Shown here in pieces: positions 1-8,732 of a stretch of 64,000 nt of DNA. Each line of letters starts with the position of its first letter. Positions within the stretch are counted from its first letter, which is position 1. This stretch comes from DASRDU01 sp035560235 (lineage in GTDB: Bacteria > Acidobacteriota > Blastocatellia > RBC074), in contig DATMAG010000061.1 in the NCBI GenBank assembly GCA_035560235.1, positions 84,482-148,481 on the forward strand, read 5' to 3'. The position numbers were made by a program, and so were the translations under genes. The notes under the pieces are model-generated. The model made no database searches. It saw only the letters and a list, made by a program, of their open reading frames with translations, and was not told where the DNA came from.

Positions 1-1232
1 TCGAATACAAGGAGATGACGCTCGCTGACAAGGCCAGGCATTTTGAAGCGCGCGTGCGCGCCCGGCACGTGCGGCACGGGCTGACGGCTGATTCGCTGCT
101 GCTCGTGCCCGGCGATCTGAGCAGCAACAAAACTGTGTCGAGTGACAATGACGGTTTGTGGACGGCGATGTATGTGGCGGCGGAATGCTTTCGCTACAAG
201 GTGACGGGCGAAGCCGAAGCGCGTGAATTTGCGCGACAGGGCATGCAGGCGCTGATTCGTCTTGAAGCCATCACCGGCATTCCGGGCTTCCCTGCCCGCT
301 CGTTCATCAAAATCGGTGAAGACATTCAGCCGCAGGATGGCGAATGGCACACGACGCCGGACGGGCAGTGGCGGTGGAAGGGCGATACGTCATCGGATGA
401 AATCGTCGGCCATTATTTCGTCTGGCCGATCTATTACGATCTGGTTGCGGACGAGAACGAAAAGCGGCAGATCAGCGCGCTCTCGGATCGCGTGACGACG
501 CACATTCTGGACAACAACTATCAGTTGATTGATGTTGACGGCAAACGCACGCGCTGGGGCTTCTGGGGGCCGGATGAAATATGGAATGACCCGGATGAAA
601 CGGGCCTGCGCGCGCTGCACATCCTGGCGCACCTGCGCGTGGCGATGCACCTGACTGTGGACGCGCAGAAGCGGGCGCGGTATCAGGCGGCTTACGATGA
701 ACTGATGACAAAGCATCGTTATCACCTGCTGACGCGCAATCAGAAGATCATGGTTCCGGGCCACATCAATCATTCAGACGATGAACTGGCCTTTCTGTCT
801 TATTACCCGCTGCTGCGGTATGAAACCGATGCGAAGCTGCGCGAGGTTTACCTGCAAAGCCTCGAACGAAGCTGGCAGATCGAACGCCCCGAACGCAATC
901 CGCTCTGGAATTTCATTTACGCCGTCGGCAGCGGCAGCCAGGATTTCGACCGCGCTGAAGCAGTGCTGACTTTGCGGCAGATTCCGATGGAGCTGATTGA
1001 GTGGACAGTCACCAATTCGCACCGGCTTGACGTGGCCTTTGATCCGATGAATGACCGCTTCAAGCGCAGACAGTCGCTCATCGTGCTGCCTTACGATGAA
1101 CTGCCGATGACAAAGTGGAACGGCAACCCGTACAACCTCGACGGCGGCAACGGCGGGCGCAGCGAGGATGACGGCGCATACTTTCTGCTGCCGTACTGGA
1201 TGGGCCGGTATCACAAACTGATCGGCGAGTAG
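1..1232 (+). CDS. C-terminal part of a six-hairpin-glycosidase-like protein (5' end outside window)
   Basis: The frame is open from the first base of the window: codons for EYKE precede the first Met at position 15. The visible 405 residues are therefore probably the C-terminal domain of a longer protein. The chain is helical and repetitive (GLWTAMYVAAECFRY, GMQALIRLEAI, GLRALHILAHLRVAMHLT) with Trp/Tyr-rich loops, the look of an (alpha/alpha)6 toroid as in six-hairpin glycosidases. Similar domains follow two-component-regulator beta-propellers in Acidobacteriota (recollection of the family, not checked). No catalytic residues can be assigned with confidence. A palindromic repeat starts 6 bases after the stop, and the next gene converges on it. 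The missing N-terminus would decide whether it is a secreted propeller protein or a free-standing enzyme. Confidence 0.55.
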   Translation, partial: EYKEMTLADKARHFEARVRARHVRHGLTADSLLLVPGDLSSNKTVSSDNDGLWTAMYVAAECFRYKVTGEAEAREFARQGMQALIRLEAITGIPGFPARSFIKIGEDIQPQDGEWHTTPDGQWRWKGDTSSDEIVGHYFVWPIYYDLVADENEKRQISALSDRVTTHILDNNYQLIDVDGKRTRWGFWGPDEIWNDPDETGLRALHILAHLRVAMHLTVDAQKRARYQAAYDELMTKHRYHLLTRNQKIMVPGHINHSDDELAFLSYYPLLRYETDAKLREVYLQSLERSWQIERPERNPLWNFIYAVGSGSQDFDRAEAVLTLRQIPMELIEWTVTNSHRLDVAFDPMNDRFKRRQSLIVLPYDELPMTKWNGNPYNLDGGNGGRSEDDGAYFLLPYWMGRYHKLIGE

Positions 1233-1238
1233 TGAAAC

Positions 1239-1353
1239 AAAAAGAGAGATAACGGAACAGACGGAAATAACGGAACACGCGGAAAAGTACAGACCATCAT
1301 CAGGTCTGGTTCCGTTTGTTCCGTTATTTTCGTTTGTTCCGTCATCTCTTCTT
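1239..1353. repeat. Palindromic element, ACGGAACA family, copy 1
   Basis: The left arm (1241-1282) reads as repeated ACGGAA/AACGGAACA units after AAAGAGAGAT. The right arm (1307-1352) is its imperfect reverse complement and ends in TCATCTCTTCTT. Between them is a small hairpin, CAGACC/GGTCTG. The element lies between two convergent genes, so it could also act as a bidirectional transcription barrier. A second copy of the same family lies at 25111-25226. Confidence 0.85.
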
Positions 1354-1372
1354 CACGGTCAGTTCCGCTCAA

Positions 1373-2737
1373 TCAATAACGCCGCCTGAGTTCTTCATTC
1401 AGTGTTTTCAGAAAAGTCGTGAGCGGCGCGATGTCAGTTTCACTGAGGCTGATCTTTTTCAATTCATCGTCGGCTGAGCGCACCTGACCGGCGCGGGCGA
1501 GTTCGCTCAGACGCCTGATTTCATTGAGCGCGCCGTCGAGCGGGACGTAATCGCCGTTGTGCATGTATGGGTAAGTCGCGTCAAGGTGGCGCAGCGTTGG
1601 CGTCTTGAATGTGCCGATCATCCGGTCAAGCAACTGATCATCGCTTTCGCCGGGACGACGCAGCGGTGAGGTTTTGAGGTCAATGAAGTTCCAGTAACCG
1701 AGATCGGCTTCGGCGGGTTTCTGGCGGTTCGGGTATTCGCGGAACTGCTGCGACGGACGCACGGCGCTTGCAGCATCGGGAATTTTCAGCGCGGCAAACG
1801 TTCCTTCGCCGTGCACGCGATCATATTCGGCCTGCGCCATGCCGATGTTGTGGTAACTGAAATCGGTAAAGAATGGCGGCGCGTGGCAGGCCACACAATT
1901 GCCTGATGAGGCATTGCCGTCGGTGCGATAAAAAATCTTCAGTCCGGCCAGGGCCTGTGCAGTGAAATTCTTCGGGAATCTGAGCGCACCCTTGTTTTCA
2001 AGTGCTGCAATTCCGGCGAGCATTCGCGCGGCAAAGGTCTGGCTGCTTTCACCTCCCGCTGGCGCTGTGTCGAGATTGTTCAGGCGCACAAACTGATCGT
2101 AAGGCGAATTCATGGAGCTGTTGAGCGAACGCATGAAATCAGCGACGGCGCGGGCGACGGCGTTGACGATCTGATCGCGGGTGAGCTTTTCGACTTCGAG
2201 GTTGTAAGCCTTGCGAAAGAGTTCGCGGTAACTGCCTGCGCCCGATTCATCGCCCCTGTCATTGAGGATGACCGACTGAATCAGCGCGAAGGCCTGCGGC
2301 TGTTCGCCGGGCAGCCAGCCCATCGGGCGACCGGCGAACGTGCCTTTGACGAGGTCTTCCAGCGAAGCGAATTCACCGTCGTAATGCAGGCGCGGCATGC
2401 GTCCGACATCCATCAGCGTCGGCGCGTTGCGCAGAATCAGGCGGCGCGGATCTTCAAAGCGAAACGACATCCAGCTGCGGTTGAAGAAGTCTGTATAAGC
2501 GCGAATGCCCTGCGGGTCTTCGTCAAACAGGTGGCAGGTGTTGCAGCTTGCCGGCAGGTCGCCTTTCGGAGTCGAGAAGCGAACGTCTCTGAACAAACGC
2601 TCACCGAGGCGAATCTGCTGTGCGCCCGGTTGCGCGCTGATGCGCGTGAAATCAGCAATGCTGAGGCAGGCGGCGAGGGCAGTCAGCACAATCGCACAGC
2701 GCAACAGCCGGATCGTTTTCAATTCGGGTCTGGACAT
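1373..2737 (-). CDS. MauG/cytochrome-c-peroxidase-like dihaem protein, exported
   Basis: This is a 454-residue dihaem c-type cytochrome of the bacterial cytochrome c peroxidase/MauG superfamily. Two CxxCH haem sites are visible: SCNTCH near residue 65 and NCVACH near residue 281. The second is followed by the family's FTDFSYHNIG-like stretch, and a YMHNGDY segment near the C-terminus also fits the family. The N-terminus has an Arg-rich start, a hydrophobic core (AIVLTALAACLSIA) and a likely cleavage after ISA, so haem attachment and activity would be periplasmic. The ATG at 2737 was chosen because GGAGG lies upstream of it. A GTG 36 bases further upstream is possible but adds residues before the signal peptide. 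Peroxide reduction is the default prediction, and a substrate-oxidising MauG-type role cannot be excluded. Confidence 0.88.
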   Translation of the reverse strand: MSRPELKTIRLLRCAIVLTALAACLSIADFTRISAQPGAQQIRLGERLFRDVRFSTPKGDLPASCNTCHLFDEDPQGIRAYTDFFNRSWMSFRFEDPRRLILRNAPTLMDVGRMPRLHYDGEFASLEDLVKGTFAGRPMGWLPGEQPQAFALIQSVILNDRGDESGAGSYRELFRKAYNLEVEKLTRDQIVNAVARAVADFMRSLNSSMNSPYDQFVRLNNLDTAPAGGESSQTFAARMLAGIAALENKGALRFPKNFTAQALAGLKIFYRTDGNASSGNCVACHAPPFFTDFSYHNIGMAQAEYDRVHGEGTFAALKIPDAASAVRPSQQFREYPNRQKPAEADLGYWNFIDLKTSPLRRPGESDDQLLDRMIGTFKTPTLRHLDATYPYMHNGDYVPLDGALNEIRRLSELARAGQVRSADDELKKISLSETDIAPLTTFLKTLNEELRRRY

Positions 2738-2836
2738 CGGCTTTGATGAGCCTCCACTTTGATGAATCGGCACTCTGTCTGACAGGGACGGCGGGGCGAT
2801 TAGAACACAGATTCAGGCCGCAAGTGAAACATCCGG

Positions 2837-2866
2837 GTGACTCGCATCGCAGAACCAGTGTATAGT
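2837..2866 (+). promoter_or_regulatory. Possible sigma-70-type promoter for the permease gene
   Basis: GTGACT at 2837-2842 is followed after 18 bases by TATAGT at 2861-2866, about 42 bases before the permease start. The -10 is good and the -35 weak. It lies between divergent genes. Confidence 0.3.
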
Positions 2867-2907
2867 GCTGAGGCCCGTTGAATCGCCCGGCAAAGGAGCA
2901 GAGCGGA

Positions 2908-4317
2908 ATGTCAGACAAATCAGCCACCATCGAAGTAACACAGACCGGCAGAATGCGAGTGACCGTGTTGCGGCGCGCGCTCGGAACCTGGGGCGCAGCG
3001 GCTTTTGTCGTCACCAATATGGTCGGCACCGGCATTTTCACGGTTCCGGCATTTGTGCGCATGGCGACGGGCAACGGGCTGTCGGCGCTGGCGGTGTGGA
3101 TGACGGGCGCGGGTTTGTCGCTGTGCGGCGCGCTCTGTTATGCCGAACTCGCCACGCGGATGCCTGAAGCCGGGGGCGAATATCATTACCTGACGCGTAT
3201 CTATGGCCGGTTGTGCGGCTTTCTGAGCGGGTGGATTTCATTCCTGGTCGGCTTTGCTGCGGCGATTGCGGCTTCGGCGCTGGGCGCTTCGGCCTATGCG
3301 GGCAAGGTGCTGCCGGGCTTTGATCCGAATGTCGTGCTGATTTCAGTGGGCGGATGGCGGGTCACGCTGGGCGCGGCGGCGGCGGCGCTGATGATCGGGC
3401 TGCTGACGCTGTTTCATTCGAGCGGCGTGCGACCGAGCGGCAAGCTGCAAACGCTGATTGCCGGGTCGGTCATCGGCGCGGTCGTGCTGCTGGTTGTGGC
3501 CGGCACAGGCAGCGGGCGCGGGCAGTGGAGCGGTGTAGTGCAGGGGTCATCATCAACCGGCCTCTGGTGGGTGGCGCTGATTCAGGTCAGCTTTGCCTAC
3601 AGCGGCTGGAATGCGGCGGCTTATCTGGCGGGTGAAGTCGTCAACCCGCGCCACACGCTGCCACGCGCGCTGATCGGCGGCACGCTCGCAGTTGGCGTGC
3701 TCTATCTCGCGCTCAACGTTCTGTTCCTCTATGCCATTCCCGCCGATTCGTGGCAGGCCATCATCGCCGTCGGAAATGATGCCGCGCAGCGCCTGTTCGG
3801 TTCTGACGGCGCGCAGATCGTCAGTTCAATTATTGCGCTGACCATCATCGGCTCAGTCAGCGCGATGGTCGCCGCCGGGCCGCGTGTTTATTATGCGATG
3901 GCGCGCGACGGGCTGGCGCATTCGGCCTTCGGCAATCTGCACCGGCGCACCGGCACGCCCGTGATTGCGCTCCTGACGCAGGCGGTGGTGTCGATGCTGC
4001 TCGCGCTGACCGGAGCCTTTGAGGCGCTGCTGACTTATGCCGGAGCGGCGCTGTCGCTGTTTACGGGCCTCGCGGTCGCGGCGCTTTACCTCATTCGCCG
4101 TCAGTCAGCGCAGCATTCATCGCACGTTTTTCTGACACCTGGTTATCCGGTCACGCCGGCCATCTATCTGGGGCTGACGCTGATCGCCTTTATTGAAGGA
4201 CTGAGGGAGCGTCCCTGGCCAACAGGCGCGGCGCTGCTGACCGTATTGGCCGGGATCGGAGTCTATTTCATCGCCTGTCGTCGCGGCTGGCTGAGTGAGG
4301 ATCACGAAGAGTTATAA
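2908..4317 (+). CDS. APC-family amino acid permease
   Basis: This is a 469-residue polytopic membrane protein of the amino acid-polyamine-organocation (APC) superfamily. About 12 hydrophobic segments are visible. TM1 carries the unwound-helix signature NMVGTGIFTVPAF, and TM2 is followed by AELATRMPEAGGEYHYLTRIYG, which is diagnostic of the family. It probably imports or exchanges an amino acid at the inner membrane; the substrate cannot be read from the sequence. The ATG at 2908 is preceded by AAAGGAG at 9-base spacing. A longer frame from a TTG at 2878 is less likely. The stop overlaps the broader upstream frame of the next gene, but the real start of that gene is 31 bases downstream, so the two may be co-transcribed. 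Confidence 0.9.
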   Translation: MSDKSATIEVTQTGRMRVTVLRRALGTWGAAAFVVTNMVGTGIFTVPAFVRMATGNGLSALAVWMTGAGLSLCGALCYAELATRMPEAGGEYHYLTRIYGRLCGFLSGWISFLVGFAAAIAASALGASAYAGKVLPGFDPNVVLISVGGWRVTLGAAAAALMIGLLTLFHSSGVRPSGKLQTLIAGSVIGAVVLLVVAGTGSGRGQWSGVVQGSSSTGLWWVALIQVSFAYSGWNAAAYLAGEVVNPRHTLPRALIGGTLAVGVLYLALNVLFLYAIPADSWQAIIAVGNDAAQRLFGSDGAQIVSSIIALTIIGSVSAMVAAGPRVYYAMARDGLAHSAFGNLHRRTGTPVIALLTQAVVSMLLALTGAFEALLTYAGAALSLFTGLAVAALYLIRRQSAQHSSHVFLTPGYPVTPAIYLGLTLIAFIEGLRERPWPTGAALLTVLAGIGVYFIACRRGWLSEDHEEL

Positions 4318-4348
4318 ATCCGCTGCATCTCTTAACGGAGAAACTACC

Positions 4349-4987
4349 ATGAAAAAGCTGAGCATTATGCTGCTCGCCCTGTTCGTTATTCCCGCCATCG
4401 CGCAGCAGCCGCAATCGGGGCAGTCGCGCGGCAATCGCACGCCTGATGAATACATCAAACTGCTTGAATCAGAACGCCGAGTCAGCGAGCTTCAGGTCAA
4501 CCGGGTCATTGACGCGCTGAAGATCAAACCGGGTCAGCGGATTGCCGACCTCGGCGCAGGCTCAGGCCTTTTCACGCGGCCCATTGCCGGAAAGCTCGCG
4601 GGCAAGGGCATCGTTTATGCGATTGATATTGATCCCGAACTGCTCAAATACATCGAAAAGACAGCGCAGGAGCAGAAGCTCTCAAACATCCGCACGGTGC
4701 TCGGCAGCGAGACTGATCCGAAACTGCCCGAACCCGTAGATCTGATCGTCATCATTGACACGCTGCACCACATCCAGAATCAGCCGAACTATCTGAAGAA
4801 TCTGAAACGCTACCTGCGGCCTGACGGGCGCATTGCGATCATTGATTTCACAAATGACTGGCCCGCCGGACACGAGAAGATGAAATACACGCTCGATGAT
4901 CTCGAAGGATGGATGAAGGCCGCCGGATACAAACGGACTGAGAAATTCGATTTTCTCAACAACGATTTCTTCGTCGTTTACAAATAG
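4349..4987 (+). CDS. Exported class I SAM-dependent methyltransferase
   Basis: This 212-residue protein has the class I methyltransferase motif I (IADLGAGSGLFTRPIA, residues about 67-82), an acidic end of strand 2 (YAIDIDPELL) and motif IV-like VDLIVIIDTLHHI. The last resembles the ubiquinone/menaquinone methyltransferase-type Methyltransf_11/25 families. It begins with a clear signal peptide (MKKLSIMLLALFVIPAIAQQ), placing the enzyme outside the cytoplasm, where SAM is not normally available. Such signal-peptide-bearing methyltransferases are odd but recur in Acidobacteriota genomes (recollection). The ATG at 4349 has CGGAG nearby. The substrate is unknown. Confidence 0.82.
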   Translation: MKKLSIMLLALFVIPAIAQQPQSGQSRGNRTPDEYIKLLESERRVSELQVNRVIDALKIKPGQRIADLGAGSGLFTRPIAGKLAGKGIVYAIDIDPELLKYIEKTAQEQKLSNIRTVLGSETDPKLPEPVDLIVIIDTLHHIQNQPNYLKNLKRYLRPDGRIAIIDFTNDWPAGHEKMKYTLDDLEGWMKAAGYKRTEKFDFLNNDFFVVYK

Positions 4988-4996
4988 ATCATCCCG

Positions 4997-5026
4997 AAAA
5001 AAAGTCGCCTCCTTCCAGGAGGAGAC
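4997..5026 (-). terminator. Rho-independent terminator of the CHAT gene
   Basis: Read on the minus strand, a 9-bp stem with one mismatch (GTCTCCTCC / GGAGGCGAC, loop about 5) is followed by TTTTTTT. It starts 6 bases beyond the CHAT stop codon, in the gap between two convergent genes. Confidence 0.75.
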
Positions 5027-5032
5027 AACTAC

Positions 5033-8000
5033 TCATCGCCACTCGCCCTGAATGACGAATGCGGCCCAGTAATAGGGTGACTGCCACTGCCGCTGCTGCC
5101 ACATCTCAACCTGGGCGGCGCGTAACGCTGAAGCCGGACGCTCGCTACCCTTGAGCATCTTCCGGTAAAACTTCGTCATCAGGTCTGCGGTCGCCTGATC
5201 ATTCACGTTCCACAAACTGACGATGACTCTCGCGGCGCCGGCATACATAAAGCCGCGTGTCAGCCCGATGAGGCCTTCGCCTCTGACCTCTTTGCCGAGT
5301 CCCGTCTGACACGCTGAGAGCACAACGAGTTCAGCGGGCAGCTTCAGATTGTAAATGTCACTTGCCCGCAGAAAGCCGTCCTGCCTGCGGCCCTGTTCGT
5401 CAACAAGCGACAAAACAAGCGCCGAAAGGCCCGGCTGTTCACTGTCGAGCCAGCCGTGTGTGGCGAAGTGCAGGTAACGATACTGTCCGAGGTCGCCGTT
5501 GATGGCGGTTGCGCGGCTGGCTTTGAAATCAACTGCCCGCAGGCTGGATGTTTCAGGCGTGAGGGCGAGAATCTGATCGGCTTCCTGGCGCGTGTAAGGC
5601 AGCCGCGAAATCACCAGGCTGCCAGCGGCGAATTTCACCTGGCTGGCATCTTCGTGTTCAATGATTCGCGCTTTGCCCACTGTAACCGCCTGTCGGCTGG
5701 CGGCGCTGACATTTTTGCTGCGGCCTTTGCTGCGTTCATCAGTGAGGCTGAAGACCGGGTCAGCGAAAACAGCCAGCAGCTTTGGCGCAGGCTGGCGCAC
5801 AGCAAGTTCCTTTCTCAGTTCCGCCAGCATTGAAGCCGACGGCAGGCTGACGATTTCGTGATTCACGATCAGGGGTTGATTGTCAGTCGTCCGTTGTCCG
5901 TTGTCGGCTGTCGGCGGCTGTTTCTGTGTTGCGCTGCGCCCCGCAACTGACAACTGACCGCGGACAACGGACAGTTCAGGCAGCATCGCAAACGGCACAT
6001 ACTGCAGCGCGCCGTCAGCGACGATGAGCAGGCGTTTATTGCCAAGATGCGCTGCTGCCGGAGCGAGAATCATCCGGCTCAGTTGCCGGGCTGTTTCCGG
6101 CAGTTGTGTTTCAGCCGCGGTGACGCGGCTTTGCCACTGCTGAGACGTTTCGCCCCGGCGACGCTGGCTGCGGGCGGTGAGCTGCGCGTAAAGCTGCCGC
6201 GCAGTCTGTTCGATCTGCTCGCGCTTCGGCAGTTCGTAAGCCGTGACTGAATTGTGCGTCAAGGCCCACAGATAACTGCGCTCATCACCGAGCGCGTATT
6301 CAAGCAGCATCACATCCTCGCTGAGCAGTTGCTGCTGAATTTCCTCAGTGCTGAGCGGCACGGGCTGCGTGATGGCGGCGTAATGCGGACTGCGACGGCG
6401 AATGTCGGCCTGCACCTGCTGCAATTCATCTTCGAGCGCGCCGATCTCCTTTCTGAGTTCCGCGAACTGCTCCGGCGAATGGCGTTCAGTCAGGCGCGCG
6501 GCAGCGGCCTTGATCTGCTGCGACAGGTCGCGTTCACGCTCAAGCAGCGCGGCATCAGCGCCCTCACGAAAATCCACGCGGGCTTCGGCGAGCAGTTCAA
6601 GCAGTGAACGAGCGCGGGTGCGTTCGCTGGCCTGCAAGGCCAGCGCGGCGAAACCTTCAGCCGGATGCGCCTGGTCGAGCCGCATCAGCAGGTCAATATT
6701 GAGTTCGTAATATTTCTGCACCGAAGCGAGGTAAGCTGCGCGCAACTGCTGCCCGCCCGCACTGGCGCGCACGGCTTCAACCAGGGCCAGCGCAGCTTCG
6801 ATCTGCTGGCGTGCGGCCAGCAGGTTGCCGCGTGCCCGCGCAGCGAGGGCAAGGCCATAGAGCGCATTCGCCTCGCTGCGCCTGTCACCAATGGCCCGGT
6901 AAAGCGTCAGCGACTGATTGAAAAACTCCTGCGCCCGCTGACCATCGCCCTGTGCCACGTACAAAAAGCCGAGGCTGCCGAGCGTGAGCGCTTCGTTCCA
7001 GCGGTCTTCGATGGCGCGGCAGATCTGTAATGCCTGCTCGAAATATCCGAGCGCTTTTTTGCGATCTGCCGATGCGGCGTAAAGTTCTCCGATCCTTTCA
7101 AGCGTGGCGGCTTCAAAGCGGCGATTGCCGAGTTCGCGATGCAAACGGAGCGCCTGCCCGAATTTTTCGAGCGCTTTCTGCGATTCGTCGAGCGCGGCCC
7201 ACGCGCTGCCGATGTTGCCGAGCGCGGCGGCCTCCTTGTAACGATTCCCGGCGGCGCGCCAGACCTGATGTGCCTGGGTGTAATAACTCAGCGCCTTCTG
7301 CCATTCGCCGGTCAGGCTGCTGACGTAGCCGATGCTGTTGAGTTCGTCGGCTTCACGGTCGCGGTTGCGCAACCTGCGCTGAATGGCGAGGGCCTGAAAA
7401 TAGTGATCCAGTGAATTCTGAAATTCACCGAGCGCCTCGTACACGCCGCCGATGCCGTGCAGCGTAAAGGCCATGCCGGAAAGATTGTTGATCTGCTTCC
7501 AGACGGCGAGCGCCTGCGTGTGATGTTCGAGCGCACGGCGAGCCTGGCCCAGGAACAGCCAGGCCACAGCCATGTTGTCGAGCGTTCGGGCTTCGGCATA
7601 AATATCCTGCAAAACGCGCTGCTCGCGGCGGGCCTGTTCGTAATCTTCAAGCGCCTGGTGCGGATTGCCGAGGTCGTTGTTAACGTTGCCGATGAGAAAC
7701 AGCGTGTTGGCCACTTCGCGCTGCGCCGCGCCTGACCGCTGCAGTTCCAGCGCCTGATGCAGATAATCGAGCGCCCGTTTTGGCTCGCCCAGATCGCGCC
7801 AGGCCTGGGCGAGCGATAGCAGCGCGTGAGCCTGCATCACGCGGTCGCCCGTCGCCTGCCAGTGCGCGATGGCGTCACCATATCCTGCGACTGACTTCGG
7901 CAGTGACTGCGCCGTTCCCTGTTCGCGCAACTGCTCGGCTTCGACATAAGCGCGCTGAGCTTCGATCCAACGCTGATCTTCAGCGGTCGCCGCACGAATG

Positions 8001-8407
8001 GCCTCAATCCTGATTGCGTAATGTCCGGATGGAACGGCTTTCGAGACAGAACTGACCTCGACGCGATAATTACCCGGCAATGCGGCAATCAGCGCGGCGA
8101 CTTCAGGCCCCTGTGTGCCGTTCAGGCTGTCGGCTTCAATCACCTTCTGCCCGCCCGGCGCAAGAAGCTTCAGTACAATGTCAATGCCGCGCTGCTCGGC
8201 GCTCACCCGCACGAACTCGCCAGCCGCAAGCGCGATCAAACAGGCGTGAGTTTCACCGCCTGACATTTCACGTTCGATGATCCGGCCTGCTGAAAGCACC
8301 GGCAGGTTGTTTTGTGAATCGCGGGCAGTGACGGTGAGCGCACAGAAAGGCAGGATGCCTGCAAGAATGATCAGGCAGACGAGACTGAAGCGAAGTGCAT
8401 GACGCAT
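5033..8407 (-). CDS. Secreted TPR-CHAT protease
   Basis: This is a 1124-residue protein. It has a signal peptide (RFSLVCLIILAGILPFCAL) and a pre-peptidase-like beta domain (residues about 40-150, ending GNYRVEVSSVSK). A long array of tetratricopeptide repeats follows (about 190-620), then a helical linker and a C-terminal CHAT caspase-like peptidase domain. The caspase dyad is visible as His in HFATHG (about 984) and Cys in SACQTG (about 1033). CHAT proteases with TPRs cleave partner proteins after a sensing event; here the activity would be periplasmic or surface-located. The ATG at 8407 is preferred over the frame's first Met at 8584, because the extra 59 residues are encoded by a palindromic repeat and overlap another small gene. 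A second palindromic repeat (5880-5976) is translated in frame about 310 residues before the C-terminus. Confidence 0.88.
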   Translation of the reverse strand: MRHALRFSLVCLIILAGILPFCALTVTARDSQNNLPVLSAGRIIEREMSGGETHACLIALAAGEFVRVSAEQRGIDIVLKLLAPGGQKVIEADSLNGTQGPEVAALIAALPGNYRVEVSSVSKAVPSGHYAIRIEAIRAATAEDQRWIEAQRAYVEAEQLREQGTAQSLPKSVAGYGDAIAHWQATGDRVMQAHALLSLAQAWRDLGEPKRALDYLHQALELQRSGAAQREVANTLFLIGNVNNDLGNPHQALEDYEQARREQRVLQDIYAEARTLDNMAVAWLFLGQARRALEHHTQALAVWKQINNLSGMAFTLHGIGGVYEALGEFQNSLDHYFQALAIQRRLRNRDREADELNSIGYVSSLTGEWQKALSYYTQAHQVWRAAGNRYKEAAALGNIGSAWAALDESQKALEKFGQALRLHRELGNRRFEAATLERIGELYAASADRKKALGYFEQALQICRAIEDRWNEALTLGSLGFLYVAQGDGQRAQEFFNQSLTLYRAIGDRRSEANALYGLALAARARGNLLAARQQIEAALALVEAVRASAGGQQLRAAYLASVQKYYELNIDLLMRLDQAHPAEGFAALALQASERTRARSLLELLAEARVDFREGADAALLERERDLSQQIKAAAARLTERHSPEQFAELRKEIGALEDELQQVQADIRRRSPHYAAITQPVPLSTEEIQQQLLSEDVMLLEYALGDERSYLWALTHNSVTAYELPKREQIEQTARQLYAQLTARSQRRRGETSQQWQSRVTAAETQLPETARQLSRMILAPAAAHLGNKRLLIVADGALQYVPFAMLPELSVVRGQLSVAGRSATQKQPPTADNGQRTTDNQPLIVNHEIVSLPSASMLAELRKELAVRQPAPKLLAVFADPVFSLTDERSKGRSKNVSAASRQAVTVGKARIIEHEDASQVKFAAGSLVISRLPYTRQEADQILALTPETSSLRAVDFKASRATAINGDLGQYRYLHFATHGWLDSEQPGLSALVLSLVDEQGRRQDGFLRASDIYNLKLPAELVVLSACQTGLGKEVRGEGLIGLTRGFMYAGAARVIVSLWNVNDQATADLMTKFYRKMLKGSERPASALRAAQVEMWQQRQWQSPYYWAAFVIQGEWR
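5880..5976. repeat. Palindromic element, GTCCGTTGTC family, inside the CHAT coding region
   Basis: The left arm (5881-5917) has tandem GTCCGTT/GTCGGCT units. The right arm (5943-5976) has CAACTGACAACTGAC and GGACAACGGACAG, roughly complementary to the left. It is read in frame by the CHAT gene, giving a low-complexity insert rich in Gln, Thr, Asp and Asn (ends TADNGQRTTDNQ) between the conserved-looking LQYVPFAMLPE and PLIVNHEIVSLPSASML blocks. Confidence 0.75.
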
Positions 8408-8427
8408 TGAGTGAAGAACGGGAATAC

Positions 8428-8502
8428 GCGGAACAGTCCCGCGACCGTCAGGAAGCGGGTTTATGTTCATCCGCTCCCTGACGGTTGCGGGACTGTTCCG
8501 GG
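8428..8502. repeat. Palindromic element, GGAACAGTCCCGC family
   Basis: The left arm GCGGAACAGTCCCGCGACCG (continuing to 8458) pairs with the right arm at 8471-8500 (…CGGTTGCGGGACTGTTCCG). It lies between the small peptide gene and the CHAT start, so it falls in the CHAT leader if both genes share a transcript. Confidence 0.85.
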
Positions 8503-8531
8503 CTGACGCGCGCGTGACTGTTCCCTGTAAC

Positions 8532-8672
8532 TCAGCTTCCGCTGATTCTGTTTGAATTGCCTCCGTCACCGCCCCCGCCTTCATCGTGTTTTGGCTTCCG
8601 GGGCTTTTTCACTGCCGGTCTGGACGGGGCTGAAACTTTGGCGGATTTTTTTGCGGGGCTTTTCTTTGGCAT
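8532..8672 (-). CDS. Small Lys-rich/Gly-rich peptide (46 aa)
   Basis: A 46-residue reading frame starts at an ATG preceded by AAGGAG (7-base spacing). It begins MPKKSPAKKSAKVSAPSRPA, continues with VKKPRKPKHD, and ends in a glycine/aspartate run followed by NSNRISGS. The basic half resembles histone-H1-like or ribosome-associated tails; the Gly/Asp/Asn tail resembles short C-terminal signals of peptide precursors. It does not match a family I can name. It lies 60 bases downstream of the 195-residue unknown and 124 bases upstream of the CHAT gene, all leftward. It could be a substrate or cofactor of the CHAT protease or just a DNA-binding peptide. The excellent ribosome site is the main support. 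Confidence 0.6.
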   Translation of the reverse strand: MPKKSPAKKSAKVSAPSRPAVKKPRKPKHDEGGGGDGGNSNRISGS

Positions 8673-8732
8673 TGCGGCTTCTCCTTGTTGAGGGATTGTG
8701 GATTCAGGCGAGCTGCGACTTGTCGCCTGTGG

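Noticed and set aside
1239..1353. CRISPR array
   Set aside because: Repeats are inverted, not regularly spaced direct repeats with unique spacers; no cas genes are present in the window.
8408..8584. 59-residue N-terminal extension of the CHAT protein
   Set aside because: It is encoded by a palindromic repeat and overlaps the small peptide gene; a signal peptide begins right after it at the ATG at 8407.
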